A stretch of DNA of 64,000 bases, from positions 310,001 to 374,000 of the forward strand of contig NZ_AP021861.1 in assembly GCF_009177095.1 (NCBI RefSeq), in the 5' to 3' direction. Source of the DNA: Lacipirellula parvula (GTDB lineage Bacteria; Planctomycetota; Planctomycetia; Pirellulales; Lacipirellulaceae). A model generated the notes under the pieces. That model saw only the letters and a program-made list of their open reading frames with translations, did not search any database and had not been told where the DNA came from. This document shows, piece by piece, positions 35,677 to 43,872 of the stretch; the stretch's first letter is position 1, and every line of letters begins with the position of its first letter. Position numbers and translations under genes: made by a program.

Positions 35677-36478
35677 CGTCGTTCTCTTGGATCTGACCTT
35701 GCTGGAACTTGCGAATGACTTGGCCCACGGCGCGATCGGGATCGGCCCGGAGGATTTCGGCGCGGCCTAGGTAGCGGTCGCCGCGGAAGATTTCGATCGT
35801 CTGACCCTGGCGAACGCCGTCGTCGGCGCCGATGGTGATTTCAATGAGTTGGCCGCTGGCGTTCGGTTGGATCTTGCTGACCTTGCCGCGGACGCGGGGG
35901 ATGTATTCCCCTTCGGTGTTGACGCCGGCTTCTTTGGCTTTCGCTGTGACGTCGGCGAGCTGAGCCACGACCTGAGCGCTGCGCTCTTGGAGTTGCTGCA
36001 ACTGACCGCCGACCGAGTGGAGTTCCGAGGTCGCCTTGAGCGTCGTGTGGAACTGCTCGTCGCGATCTTGCTGAGCGACGCGGACGTCATTGCGGAGACC
36101 AGTGACTTCGTCGGTGAGGCGAGAGACGTTCTCACCGGTGGCTTTGACCATGCCGACGCTTTCAGCCTGATCTTGGCGAAGCAAGTCGACTTCCTTTTGG
36201 ATCGTTTGGTTTTGGCTGACGATGACGTTGCGCTCGGTTTCGAGCTTGGCGACGTCTTGCAGAGCGGCGGTTTGCTCACTCTTGAGCTGGCTGATTTGTT
36301 GCTGGTACTTCGCCTCGAGGTCGGCCTTGGCGGTTTGCTCTTGAGCGAGCTGCGCGTTGACCTTGTCGTAGGCTTCCTTCCAGTTGCGATGCGTCGCGTA
36401 GACGAACATCGCGATGACCATCAGCGAAACGCTGGCCAACAGGATGAGGACGGTGAAGATCTTTCCCAGCAAATTCAT
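35648..36478 (-). CDS. Membrane-anchored coiled-coil protein
   Basis: A 276-residue protein: N-terminal membrane helix (residues ~5-27, IFTVLILLASVSLMVIAMFV), a coiled coil from ~35 to ~185 rich in Gln/Glu/Leu (LEAKYQQQISQLKSEQTAALQ), and a beta-rich C-terminal domain (about 190-276: GKVSKIQPNASGQLIEITIG, IEIFRGDRYLGRAEIL). The C-terminal part looks like a small barrel of the kind found in FlgT or envelope proteins, but I cannot assign it. The stalk likely projects into the periplasm. It overlaps the small membrane protein gene downstream by 29 bases. Confidence 0.82.
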   Translation of the reverse strand: MNLLGKIFTVLILLASVSLMVIAMFVYATHRNWKEAYDKVNAQLAQEQTAKADLEAKYQQQISQLKSEQTAALQDVAKLETERNVIVSQNQTIQKEVDLLRQDQAESVGMVKATGENVSRLTDEVTGLRNDVRVAQQDRDEQFHTTLKATSELHSVGGQLQQLQERSAQVVAQLADVTAKAKEAGVNTEGEYIPRVRGKVSKIQPNASGQLIEITIGADDGVRQGQTIEIFRGDRYLGRAEILRADPDRAVGQVIRKFQQGQIQENDDVATKLRVG

Positions 36479-37073
36479 CGATGCACTTTCCAGTGAGGAA
36501 CGAGCCTGCCTTGCGGCGGCGATTCCAACGCGCCTTCGACCGGTTCAATCCAAACCGCTCGAACAGCCTCCAGTGGCACGCAGAGCATCCGATGCCCCGT
36601 CACGCGGCGACGGTGTGTCTTCCAGCTTTGTCTGTTTCTCTGGCGACGACGTGTTGCAAAGACTGTTCCGCAGTCGGTCTCGCGGGCCTACTGGTCTTGC
36701 CACAAATCACTGCCAGGACAGGAGATATCCCCTGTAGTACCGCAGTATAATCAGGCCCCGAAAAGGGTGTCAAACTTTGCGGGCGTCCAGGCTAGGCCGC
36801 AAAGCGAAGGGGCGACTGATCTTAGGGATTATACGGGCGTCTGCCGCGGCGGTGCGGAGTTTTTTCTTGGCCGCAGGCCGCCGCGGGCCAAATCGTGGGG
36901 AGCGAATGCCGCGGCCGCCCTGCCCTGGCGGGCGTCGGGTTGGCCGCTAACTGGTCGGTATTAATGCCCGAACGGAGTCGCGTGGCGTGGCGAGATCGCC
37001 ACAAGGCGGCTTGGGGTTGTTGCCCAACCGCAACGCCGGAGTTCTAGCCCCGGGCTCTGCCCGGGGCTAGTTG
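36479..37073. other. Intergenic region of about 600 bases, no gene seen
   Basis: Only short spurious frames. It includes the upstream region of the coiled-coil gene, a lone TATAAT at 36746-36751 without a matching -35 box, GC-rich patches around 36840-36950, and the hairpin at 37045-37071. Confidence 0.5.
37045..37071. repeat. CTAGCCCCGGGC palindrome next to the zinc-ribbon gene
   Basis: CTAGCCCCGGGC (37045-37056) and GCCCGGGGCTAG (37060-37071) form a perfect 12-bp stem with a TCT loop, ending two bases from the zinc-ribbon stop. The stem matches the 17473-17500 palindrome except for one compensated pair (C-G here, T-A there). Confidence 0.8.
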
Positions 37074-37283
37074 TTAGTGGCAGCCGCAACCGGTGCCGCA
37101 GCCACCGCCGCCCATCGGTCGGGGGCTCGCCGCTTCGCCGCCGAGGTGGGCCACCGCAGGGACGCTCAACAGCTTCGACAACTTCGTGCCGCCGCAGGAG
37201 TCGCAGGTCGGCGTCTCGCTGCCGCGGACGAGGTGTTCCTGTTCCTTTTGGCAATCGCGGCAGACGAATTCGTAGAGGGGCAT
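37074..37283 (-). CDS. FmdB-type zinc-ribbon protein
   Basis: A 69-residue protein. ATG 37283 starts the family N-terminus MPLYEFVCRDCQKEQEHLV; the longer frame adds 11 residues that do not fit. Two CxxC knuckles (CRDC near residue 8 and CDSC near 31) form a putative zinc ribbon, followed by GGTKLSKLLSVP as in FmdB-type regulators. The tail GGGGCGTGCGCH carries further Cys and His that could bind metal. The family's role is poorly defined; putative regulator. It lies about 140 bases downstream of the NfeD/FloA cluster, separated by a palindromic element. Confidence 0.87.
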   Translation of the reverse strand: MPLYEFVCRDCQKEQEHLVRGSETPTCDSCGGTKLSKLLSVPAVAHLGGEAASPRPMGGGGCGTGCGCH

Positions 37284-37326
37284 GGCAGGATTTCTCGTTT
37301 CAGCAACTCTGGACAACTATGGGGCG

Positions 37327-37398
37327 GTCATTCTGAGCGGAGCGAAGAATCTGGTAGCTCGTTTGAGCTGCTAGATCCCTCGCTCCGCTCGGGATGAC
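37327..37398. repeat. Inverted repeat with GAGCGGAGCG core
   Basis: GTCATTCTGAGCGGAGCGA (starting 37327) and TCGCTCCGCTCGGGATGAC (ending 37398) are imperfect reverse complements; the centre (GGTAGCTC-GTTT-GAGCTG) folds too. This type of sequence is a common interspersed palindrome in GC-rich soil and marine bacteria. It separates the zinc-ribbon gene from the floA cluster. Confidence 0.75.
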
Positions 37399-37422
37399 GT
37401 CTACTGCAATATTCGTCGCCGC

Positions 37423-38223
37423 TTACCAACGTTCTTCAGGCCGGCGCAAGATTTCGTTCGCGATGATCACCTGCCGGATCCCGCCCGGGCGGGCCAGTAG
37501 TTCGCGAAACTCCTTGGCCGCGGTCGCCGCGGCGCTTTTGGGGGCCGCGTTCGAGACTGGGGCCAGCGTTCCGACGCGGTGGTCGAACTTCTGCTGCAAC
37601 TGCGCCTGCATGCGGTCGTCGGCCAGGGCGACTTCTTCCCCCAGCCGCGAGGCATGTTGGCCGATGGAGGCGACGCCCCGCATTTGTTCGGTGACGTACG
37701 CGTCGACCGCGGCGCCGGTGGGCAGATTGTTGCGACTGGTATCAGCGACCGATTCTGCCGCGCGGCTGGTGAGCGAGCCAGGGGCGTCGACCAGGCGGCG
37801 GGGCTGGACTTCCTCCAGCTGCGGTTCCGGCGCCTTTTTCTGCGGCGTCGGTCGTTGCCGCTGCGGCTGTGGCGGTCGCTTTGGGGCGGCCGGCTTTGGC
37901 TTCGCCTCGCCCTGAGCACGACGAAGAAACTCCTCCACTTCGCGGCGGAGCGTTTCTTCGAGCGTGACAGGTTTCGCCGAAGGGGCGGGATTGGCGGCGG
38001 GACGTTCGAGGCTCGCACGGTCGGGAACGCCGGCGGGGCGACCCATGTCGAACGGATCGGGCTCGGGCTTCGGGCGGGGCGCCGCTTGCTCGCGTTTCTT
38101 TTTCTCCTGCTGCATTGCGCCCACGAGGTGGGCGACGCCGTAGATCACCACGATGATGATTGGCATTACGACTCGCGCTAAGTCGGCGAGGTCGGCGAGC
38201 AGGAGTGGCGGAGAGGCGAGCAT
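37423..38223 (-). CDS. Membrane-anchored protein of the floA/NfeD cluster, function unknown
   Basis: A 266-residue protein with one N-terminal hydrophobic helix (residues ~17-36, VVMPIIIVVIYGVAHLVGAM), a Lys/Arg cytosolic flank (QQEKKKREQ), then a long Pro/Ala/Lys/Gln-rich segment (about 45-150) with a short helix LEETLRREVEEFLRRAQ, and a final helical part with AAKEFRELLARPGGIRQVIIANEILRRP. The C-terminal motif looks conserved-type but I cannot name a family. It lies 40 bases downstream of floA copy 2 on the same strand, which suggests a role in the same membrane-microdomain system. Confidence 0.75.
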   Translation of the reverse strand: MLASPPLLLADLADLARVVMPIIIVVIYGVAHLVGAMQQEKKKREQAAPRPKPEPDPFDMGRPAGVPDRASLERPAANPAPSAKPVTLEETLRREVEEFLRRAQGEAKPKPAAPKRPPQPQRQRPTPQKKAPEPQLEEVQPRRLVDAPGSLTSRAAESVADTSRNNLPTGAAVDAYVTEQMRGVASIGQHASRLGEEVALADDRMQAQLQQKFDHRVGTLAPVSNAAPKSAAATAAKEFRELLARPGGIRQVIIANEILRRPEERW

Positions 38224-38263
38224 GCCGGTGAATTGTTTGAGGATTGATGCCGCTGATATAACT

Positions 38264-39289
38264 CTACGCCCGATTGCTGGTGGTGCCGGCGATCGACTCG
38301 CGCATGTCGGTATCGGCCTGCACGTTTTTCAGCTTGTAGTAGTCGAGGATGCCGAGCTTGCCGGTGCGGAAAGCCTCGGCCATCGCTTTTGGGATCGAAG
38401 CTTCGGCCTCGACGAGCTTCGCGCGGTTTTGTTCGATGCTGGCGATGTACTCCTGCTCTTGCGAGACGGCCATCGCGCGGCGGCCTTCGGCCTGGGCGCG
38501 GGCGACGCGGGTGTCGGCCTCGGCTTGGTCGGCCTGCAGGCGAGCGCCAATGTTGTCGCCGACGTCGATGTCGGCAATGTCGATCGAAACAATTTCGAAC
38601 GCCGTCTGCGAATCGAGCTTGCGAGCGAGCACCGCGCGGGAGATGCGGTCGGGATTGGCGAGCACTTCGGCATGGGTCTCGGCCGAGCCGATGGCGCTCA
38701 CGATGCCTTCGCCGACGCGGGCGACGATCGTTTCTTCGGTGGCGCCGCCGATGAGCTGGTCGAGGTTCGCACGCACGGTGACGCGGGCCTTCACCTTCAA
38801 TTGGATGCCGTTCTTCGCCACCGCGTCGAGCGTGAGCCGCTTGCCGGTTTGCGGCGGGCAGTCGATGACGCGGGGGTAGACGCTCGTTTGGACCGCTTCG
38901 AGGATGTTGCGGCCGGCGAGGTCGATGGCGGTAGCGCGACGGAAGGAGAGTTCGATGATCTTCGCCTTGCGAGCGGCGATCATCGCGCGGATCACCAGCG
39001 GGACGTTGCCGCCCGCCATGTAGTGGGCTTCGAGCGCCTTGGTGGTGAGTTCTTCGTCGTCATTGAGGCCGGCCTGGACTGCCATGATCTTGGTGCGAGT
39101 GATGACGGTGGGATTCACCTTACGAAAGGACATCCGCACCAGGTCGAGCATGCCGACGCCGGCGTTGGTCATCACCGACTGCACCCACAGTCGCGCGAAG
39201 CGGGCGGCGATCGCGAACGCGATCACGACGCCGATGAGTACAACGAACCCGACCACCAGCATCGGTGCGCCAGTAAGAAATTCAGGCAT
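38264..39289 (-). CDS. floA: Flotillin-like protein FloA, copy 2
   Basis: A 341-residue FloA/UPF0365 protein. The N-terminal membrane segment (residues ~8-30, [21 protein letters not shown]) is followed by [75 protein letters not shown] and [18 protein letters not shown], then an Ala/Glu/Arg coiled coil. Nearly every block has a counterpart in the copy at 14468-15475. It is downstream of two NfeD genes, the usual partners of SPFH proteins, and upstream of an anchored protein. Flotillins organise membrane microdomains; the exact clients are unknown. Confidence 0.94.
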   Translation of the reverse strand: MPEFLTGAPMLVVGFVVLIGVVIAFAIAARFARLWVQSVMTNAGVGMLDLVRMSFRKVNPTVITRTKIMAVQAGLNDDEELTTKALEAHYMAGGNVPLVIRAMIAARKAKIIELSFRRATAIDLAGRNILEAVQTSVYPRVIDCPPQTGKRLTLDAVAKNGIQLKVKARVTVRANLDQLIGGATEETIVARVGEGIVSAIGSAETHAEVLANPDRISRAVLARKLDSQTAFEIVSIDIADIDVGDNIGARLQADQAEADTRVARAQAEGRRAMAVSQEQEYIASIEQNRAKLVEAEASIPKAMAEAFRTGKLGILDYYKLKNVQADTDMRESIAGTTSNRA

Positions 39290-39563
39290 CGCAAGTCGCT
39301 CCGTCGTTGGGGAGGTGCAAAGAGAAAGTCGGCCTGGGCGTCAGTATAGCGGAATTCGGATGGAATTGGGGAGCCTGAGTTGCTGGGCTATCGCTGTCGG
39401 CGGTCGCGGCAATCGCTGAAAGCGTTCTAACGCGATGCGGATGGGCGCCATGCTCTCGATGGTACGCCGTCGTGAACATGCGACTGGCTTGCTCTTGGGA
39501 GCCGTTATGCATGCTCACGCCTTTGGGGGCGAGAGCATGCCACCCCCTGGGCGGTTCTTCGCT
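39290..39563. repeat. Intergenic gap with GCATGCTC palindrome
   Basis: The 274 bases between floA copy 2 and the short NfeD gene hold no gene. GCATGCTC (39508-39515) and GAGCATGC (39532-39539) form a perfect 8-bp stem extended by CGCC/GGCG-type pairing. CATGC(T/G) units recur nearby at 39477 and 39533. Confidence 0.55.
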
Positions 39564-40145
39564 TCAGGCCAACGGATCTTCCAGCGAATCGAAGCCGAAC
39601 TCTTCGATTGGGCGAGCGAGGACGTCGTCGGGTTCGAACGCGGCGGCCTGGGCTTCTTCGGTTGCGGCGGGGCGGACCATCACGCGATTCGCGCGGACCT
39701 CGACGATGACCACCGGCTGACCCGGCTCGATGGCGATTCCCTGACTAACGGCGTCGATCAGCCTGCCATCGACGAGCACCGCCCCGCTGGGGAGCATCAG
39801 CGATTGAGCGACGCCGACGCGGCCGACGAGGCCGCGGCGCGGATCATCGGGTTTCGTCTCTTCCTCGCTGGGCAATTCGCCGAGAATGGCTCGCCCCATC
39901 GGCGTCTTCGGCCAGATCTTAAGCGCGAGCCCAATGGCGAGCGGGATCGCTAGCCCGGCGACTGCCATGAAGCTGAGGCCCGTGGTGAGGCTGCGATTGA
40001 ACGCGACGACGATGCTCGCCACGACGGCGATAAACGCGAGGAAACTGAGAATCCCGCCGGAAGGGATAAACGTCTCGAGCGCGATCAGGCCGCAGCCGAC
40101 CACCAGCAACACGACCGCCCAACCAATTGGATCGAGCAGATTCAT
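39564..40145 (-). CDS. Short NfeD-type membrane protein
   Basis: A 193-residue NfeD1b-like protein. Three or four membrane helices occupy residues ~8-90 (GWAVVLLVVGCGLIALETFIP, LSFLAFIAVVASIVVAFN, FMAVAGLAIPLAIGLAL). The C-terminal OB-fold follows (about 105-170: RRGLVGRVGVAQSLMLPSGAVL, PVVIVEVRANRVMVRP). NfeD proteins are partners of SPFH proteins such as FloA, whose gene is the next one. The acidic tail (EFGFDSLEDPLA) is of unknown role. It lacks the ClpP-like protease domain, which is present in the upstream gene. Confidence 0.9.
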   Translation of the reverse strand: MNLLDPIGWAVVLLVVGCGLIALETFIPSGGILSFLAFIAVVASIVVAFNRSLTTGLSFMAVAGLAIPLAIGLALKIWPKTPMGRAILGELPSEEETKPDDPRRGLVGRVGVAQSLMLPSGAVLVDGRLIDAVSQGIAIEPGQPVVIVEVRANRVMVRPAATEEAQAAAFEPDDVLARPIEEFGFDSLEDPLA

Positions 40146-40291
40146 AGGGCAGGAGTTTCTCTGATGCTTCGCGCGGCGATTTTTAGGACGCTGGGCATTC
40201 TAGCACGCTGCGGCAAGCGGCGGCAAAGTGGAGGGGATGTCCGTAGTCAGTGGTCAGTTGCCGTCGATGGGCATCGCGTTCAACGAATTTG

Positions 40292-40496
40292 GAACGCTGC
40301 CGGCGTTCAATCTTCCAGCCCGGGGTTGATCGCTATGCGATCTACCCCGGGTACATTCGCGTATCGTGCCGCAACCCTGAAAGGGTTGAATCATCTGCAA
40401 CCCTTTCAGGGTTGTGGTCAATAAAGGCGGCGGTTGCCCGGGGTAGATTGCCGCGCAATCAACCCCGGGCTGGATGCTAGAACGCTTTCAGCGTTC
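40292..40496. repeat. Mirror-symmetric array of six hairpins (palindrome of palindromes)
   Basis: Six small hairpins lie at 40292-40308, 40315-40351, 40372-40388, 40398-40414, 40437-40473 and 40480-40496. The first matches the sixth, the second the fifth, and the third the fourth, each as inverted copies. The third and fourth are exact 17-base reverse complements (CAACCCT-GAA-AGGGTTG). The second and fifth share the stem CCCGGGGT/ACCCCGGG, and differ inside by GATCGC/GCGATC versus GATTGC/GCAATC, a compensated base pair. The whole fills the gap between the long and short NfeD genes. Confidence 0.9.
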
Positions 40497-40528
40497 ATGG
40501 TCATAGATGGCAACGCTATTGGCGAGGT

Positions 40529-42850
40529 TCACGTCGCCGCGCGAACGAGCACGCGATTGGCGTGGGCTGCGATGACGACGACGCGCGTGCCGCGATCAAG
40601 CGGAATCCCCTCGGCAATGACGTCGACAAGTTGCCCGCCCACGAGAGCGCGGCCGCCAGGGCGAAGGTCGGTCATTGCTTCGCCGACGACGCCGATTAAG
40701 TGAGAGTAGTCGGCAATCGCCTCGCGGTGGGAAAGCGTGATGCGTTCTTCCGGGGCCGGCGGTTCAAGCACGAGGCGGTTGAAGATCGGCGCCTTCGGTA
40801 GGAAGCGGCGCAGAGCGACTGCCAGCCCGATGACGCCGAGTCCTGCGCCGATGACGATCGACATCGACCGTCGCATCTCGTCCATTTCGGCGCCACTGGT
40901 CGGAAAGGTGAAGGTCTGGCTCGCGAGGATTAGGGAGAAGATCACCATCAAGCCGCCAGCGAGCCCGAAGATTCCCATGCCGGGGACGACGAAGATTTCG
41001 AGCAGCAGCAGCACGATGCCGCCAACGAACATCACGATCTCTAGCGAGGTGGCGGTCCCTTCGAGCGACTTGCTCCAGAAGAAGAGCAGGAACGCGATCG
41101 CCGCCACGACCCCGCCGACGCCAACGCCAGGGGTTTTCATTTCGATGTACATGCCGACGAGGCCGAGCATCAGCAGGAACGTCGCGAGCCCCGGCGAAGC
41201 GAGAGCGCGGACGAGCTTCATCGCCCAGTTCAATTCGGCGTGTTGCACGTCGACGCCGTAGAGCCGTTCGAGTTGCTCGAAGTTGTCGACGGTTTGAAAG
41301 GCGATGCCGGCGTCGAGTGCGTCCGTGCCGCGAAGTTGGAGTAGTTCGTTGCCGGCGTGAAGCGCGGGGCCCTGCGTCCAGTTGGCGCCGTCGCGCAATT
41401 CGCCCGCTTCTTCGACGCTCATCCAGCGCGTGACGCCGGTGTTCTTGTTGCGATACTGAAAGAGCTCGACCTGCGGATCGATCATCGCGTCGAGCAGCGA
41501 CCAGCTGCGGTTCGTCTTTCCGGCGAGCGAACTACGGAGGCTAACTTCCGCGGACGCGACGGCGGCGCGTAGGCCTTTGACGTCGATCTCGTCGCGCGGT
41601 TGGAAGCCGCGGCGACGGCGCGGGTTTGGCGGGAGGTTGCGATTGTTGTCGTCGTTGCGGCCCGCCTCGGCGAGATCGGGCGCGATGCCGATCGTCGCGT
41701 CGGGCGCCATGACGAGTTGATCGCAGGCGAGCGCAACGATGGCGGCGCCCCCCTTCGCTTCGACGGGGACGTACGCCACCGTGCGCACGGCGTTGGCGTC
41801 GAGTTCCGCCAACTGATTGGCGAGCGTCAGGCAAGCGTCGAGATCGCCGCCAACGCTATCGATGCGCACGCCGATCCAGTTCGCGCCGCCGTCGAGATGA
41901 GTCGTCAGCAGCGTCGACGCTTGGCTTACCTCGTCAGGAGTGATCTCGCCGCGCACGGTGATCATGACCGCTTTCCAATCGGCGATGAGCGATTGATCGA
42001 TCTCCAGCGATTCAAGCGGAATCGAGAGCGCCTTGGCGACGTCGGCTTTATCGGCTGCGAGGTATTTCACAAACCCGAATTGCCGTCCTTCGCGTCCGGT
42101 GAACTCGCCGATGGAGCCGGCGGGGATCAGCGTGCGCTCGGAGATGACTTCGTTGTCGCTGCGGAAAGCTTCGACCTCTTCGCGCAACAAGAAGCGAACG
42201 CCTTCGTCACTCTCGATCTGGATCACCTCGACGGCGGGGTCGGTCATGCCGATGGCGAGTGCGACGGGAATCGTCCGCTTCGCGTCGGCAATCTCGCGGT
42301 AGGCCTCGACGACGGTGCTGCTGATTGCTTGATCCGCCGGTTCGTCGGCGGCAGCGTCGCCGATGCGGGCGTCGGCGGGCATGATGATTTCTTCGCATGC
42401 GATCGCCGCGAGCAGGCCGTGGCCTCGCAACGAGTCGGGCAGCCAAGCGACGGTTTTCACGTCGGCCATGTCGCGGCTTTCGAGGAACCGTGCGAGCGAG
42501 AAAACAGTTTCAAACTGGCTGCCGGCGCCAGCCGATTCGCCGGGAGCGTCGAACCGCAGCACTAAAATCGGTCGGCGACCATCGCCCCGTTGTCGGCTCT
42601 CGGCGACGAGTCGATCACGCGCGCGGGTGATCATTTGCTTGAGCGGGGCTTCGCCGCCGCTGCCGAGCGGCAGCTTCACCTCGACCATCGCCGCGAGGCC
42701 TGGTTGCGGCAGGTTGGCGGCGCCATCTGCTGCGGGGGCTGCTTCCAGCGCCTGGCAGACGCCGCTGGAGAATGTGGCGGCGACTAGCGCGAAGAGTGCG
42801 AGACAGCGCCAGGAGGCGCGAGCGGCGATCAGTGCGTTCGACTTGTTCAT
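40529..42850 (-). CDS. Long NfeD protein with two degenerate ClpP-like domains
   Basis: A 773-residue envelope protein. Signal peptide at residues ~1-35; a first ClpP/crotonase-like domain (core about 130-165: VKTVAWLPDSLRGHGLLAAI); a second copy (core about 355-390: VRTVAYVPVEAKGGAAIV and ALACDQLVMAPDATIG, with IDSVGGDLDACLTLANQ just before); four or five membrane helices (~565-690); and a C-terminal NfeD OB-fold. In known NfeD proteases the serine nucleophile lies in a G-x-R-A-A-S-A-type segment; neither domain here shows a serine there, so proteolysis may be lost. It leads the minus-strand cluster with short NfeD and floA, with a possible promoter at 42907. Confidence 0.88.
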   Translation of the reverse strand: MNKSNALIAARASWRCLALFALVAATFSSGVCQALEAAPAADGAANLPQPGLAAMVEVKLPLGSGGEAPLKQMITRARDRLVAESRQRGDGRRPILVLRFDAPGESAGAGSQFETVFSLARFLESRDMADVKTVAWLPDSLRGHGLLAAIACEEIIMPADARIGDAAADEPADQAISSTVVEAYREIADAKRTIPVALAIGMTDPAVEVIQIESDEGVRFLLREEVEAFRSDNEVISERTLIPAGSIGEFTGREGRQFGFVKYLAADKADVAKALSIPLESLEIDQSLIADWKAVMITVRGEITPDEVSQASTLLTTHLDGGANWIGVRIDSVGGDLDACLTLANQLAELDANAVRTVAYVPVEAKGGAAIVALACDQLVMAPDATIGIAPDLAEAGRNDDNNRNLPPNPRRRRGFQPRDEIDVKGLRAAVASAEVSLRSSLAGKTNRSWSLLDAMIDPQVELFQYRNKNTGVTRWMSVEEAGELRDGANWTQGPALHAGNELLQLRGTDALDAGIAFQTVDNFEQLERLYGVDVQHAELNWAMKLVRALASPGLATFLLMLGLVGMYIEMKTPGVGVGGVVAAIAFLLFFWSKSLEGTATSLEIVMFVGGIVLLLLEIFVVPGMGIFGLAGGLMVIFSLILASQTFTFPTSGAEMDEMRRSMSIVIGAGLGVIGLAVALRRFLPKAPIFNRLVLEPPAPEERITLSHREAIADYSHLIGVVGEAMTDLRPGGRALVGGQLVDVIAEGIPLDRGTRVVVIAAHANRVLVRAAT

Positions 42851-42906
42851 GCGGCGCGTCTAGCGTTAAGTCGACCGTTAGCAACGGGTTACTGCGAACA
42901 TCGCGA

Positions 42907-42935
42907 ATTATACGCGATGCGGTAAAGTGCGGAAA
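42907..42935 (-). promoter_or_regulatory. Putative promoter of NfeD/FloA cluster
   Basis: Reading the minus strand, a perfect TATAAT (42912-42907) stands 17 bases after TTTCCG (42935-42930, three of six matches). The start would fall about 50 bases before the ATG at 42850. The -10 box is within a small palindrome CATCGCG/CGCGATG. Confidence 0.45.
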
Positions 42936-43082
42936 GGAATCCGAGATTCCCCCGCTGGCACGGGCGATAGGAGAGATTCGTCGGCGCCGCGAGAAGCTTG
43001 CCGTGAAACAAATCGCCGAAGAGAACGCCCTAGATGCTGAGCCTGCACAGGCGCGGGCGAAAGAAGAGATCGTCCCCAGAGG

Positions 43083-43114
43083 GAGCAGAATCGGACTGCC
43101 CGCCGATTCTGCTC
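43083..43114. repeat. 12-bp stem-loop after the Rrf2-like gene
   Basis: GAGCAGAATCGG (43083-43094) and CCGATTCTGCTC (43103-43114) pair perfectly over an 8-base loop. It lies about 30 bases past the end of the Rrf2-like gene (minus strand) and about 170 bases before the NfeD promoter; no U-tract follows. Confidence 0.6.
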
Positions 43115-43145
43115 GCCCCTGCGTTGGACGAATCGAGCGAAGCGA

Positions 43146-43571
43146 TTAACGCTTCTTGGCGACAGGACGCTTGGCCGGAGCCGCCTTGACGCTCTTGCCC
43201 TTCGGAATCATGTCGGCCAGCGACTCGGAAGCGAACTTCGAGCGGAGCTGATCGACGGCCGTGTCCATCGACTTCTGGAGTTGGTTGGCGGTAGCCACCT
43301 TCTTGTTGGCCTGACGCTTCAGCGGTTCGACGGCGTCGATAACGTCGAGCAGCGAGATCTTGGCAGCCGGCTTGGCGAGGGTGACGCCGCCGCCGACGCC
43401 GCGACGCGAGTGGATCAATCCGCCGCGACGCATCGATTGCAGCACCTTCGCAAGGTAGGCGCTCGGGACCTTCGCCTTGGCGGCGATGTCTTTCGTCGTG
43501 GCGGAGCCCGACGAGTCGGCGGCGAGCTGCACCATCGCACGCAGAGCATATTCGACGGTTTGTGAGAACAT
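43146..43571 (-). CDS. Rrf2-family transcriptional regulator without Fe-S cysteines
   Basis: A 141-residue winged-helix regulator. ATG 43571 (MFSQTVEYALRAMVQLA) has GAAGGA about 8 bases upstream, better than the TTG six bases earlier. The DNA-binding wHTH is clear: ATTKDIAAKAKVPSAYLAKVLQ, then RRGGLIHSRRGVGGGVTLAK. IscR and NsrR bind an Fe-S cluster with three cysteines near residues 90-105; this protein has no cysteine at all and instead ends in a Lys/Ala/Pro tail (KAAPAKRPVAKKR). It must sense something else or act constitutively. Target genes cannot be inferred; it stands alone. Confidence 0.9.
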   Translation of the reverse strand: MFSQTVEYALRAMVQLAADSSGSATTKDIAAKAKVPSAYLAKVLQSMRRGGLIHSRRGVGGGVTLAKPAAKISLLDVIDAVEPLKRQANKKVATANQLQKSMDTAVDQLRSKFASESLADMIPKGKSVKAAPAKRPVAKKR

Positions 43572-43872
43572 ACGCAATTCCTTCTGGCGGGGGCGCCTAG
43601 TGGCGCCGGTGTGTGTTGGAACGCCCTTCGCTAGCGTTCACATTTCTCGGTTTTAAGCAGGCCGACGAATTAATGGAAGATGGTTTACGCATAATTGCGG
43701 AGAACGGCGATTAAAGGGTCCGAATCTTACCAAAATGGAAGGTCCAGGGACGTGCGCCGGGACTTGAAAGGGTATTTCCCCCTCTGTAACGAGGCTTCGC
43801 CGATTTCGCTTTTCAATGCGGCAAGACGCGGTTGACGTCAGCCTTCATTGTTTCCTTTCAAAGTTGCAATCT
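43572..43872. other. AT-richer intergenic region upstream of the Rrf2-like gene
   Basis: About 300 bases with a lower GC content than the genes around it and no supported reading frame. It should hold the divergent control regions for the Rrf2-like gene and the hypothetical gene to the right. No convincing promoter pair or operator palindrome was identified. Confidence 0.45.

Noticed and set aside
36746-36751. TATAAT box on the plus strand
   Set aside because: No -35 box at 15-19 bases and no plus-strand gene downstream.
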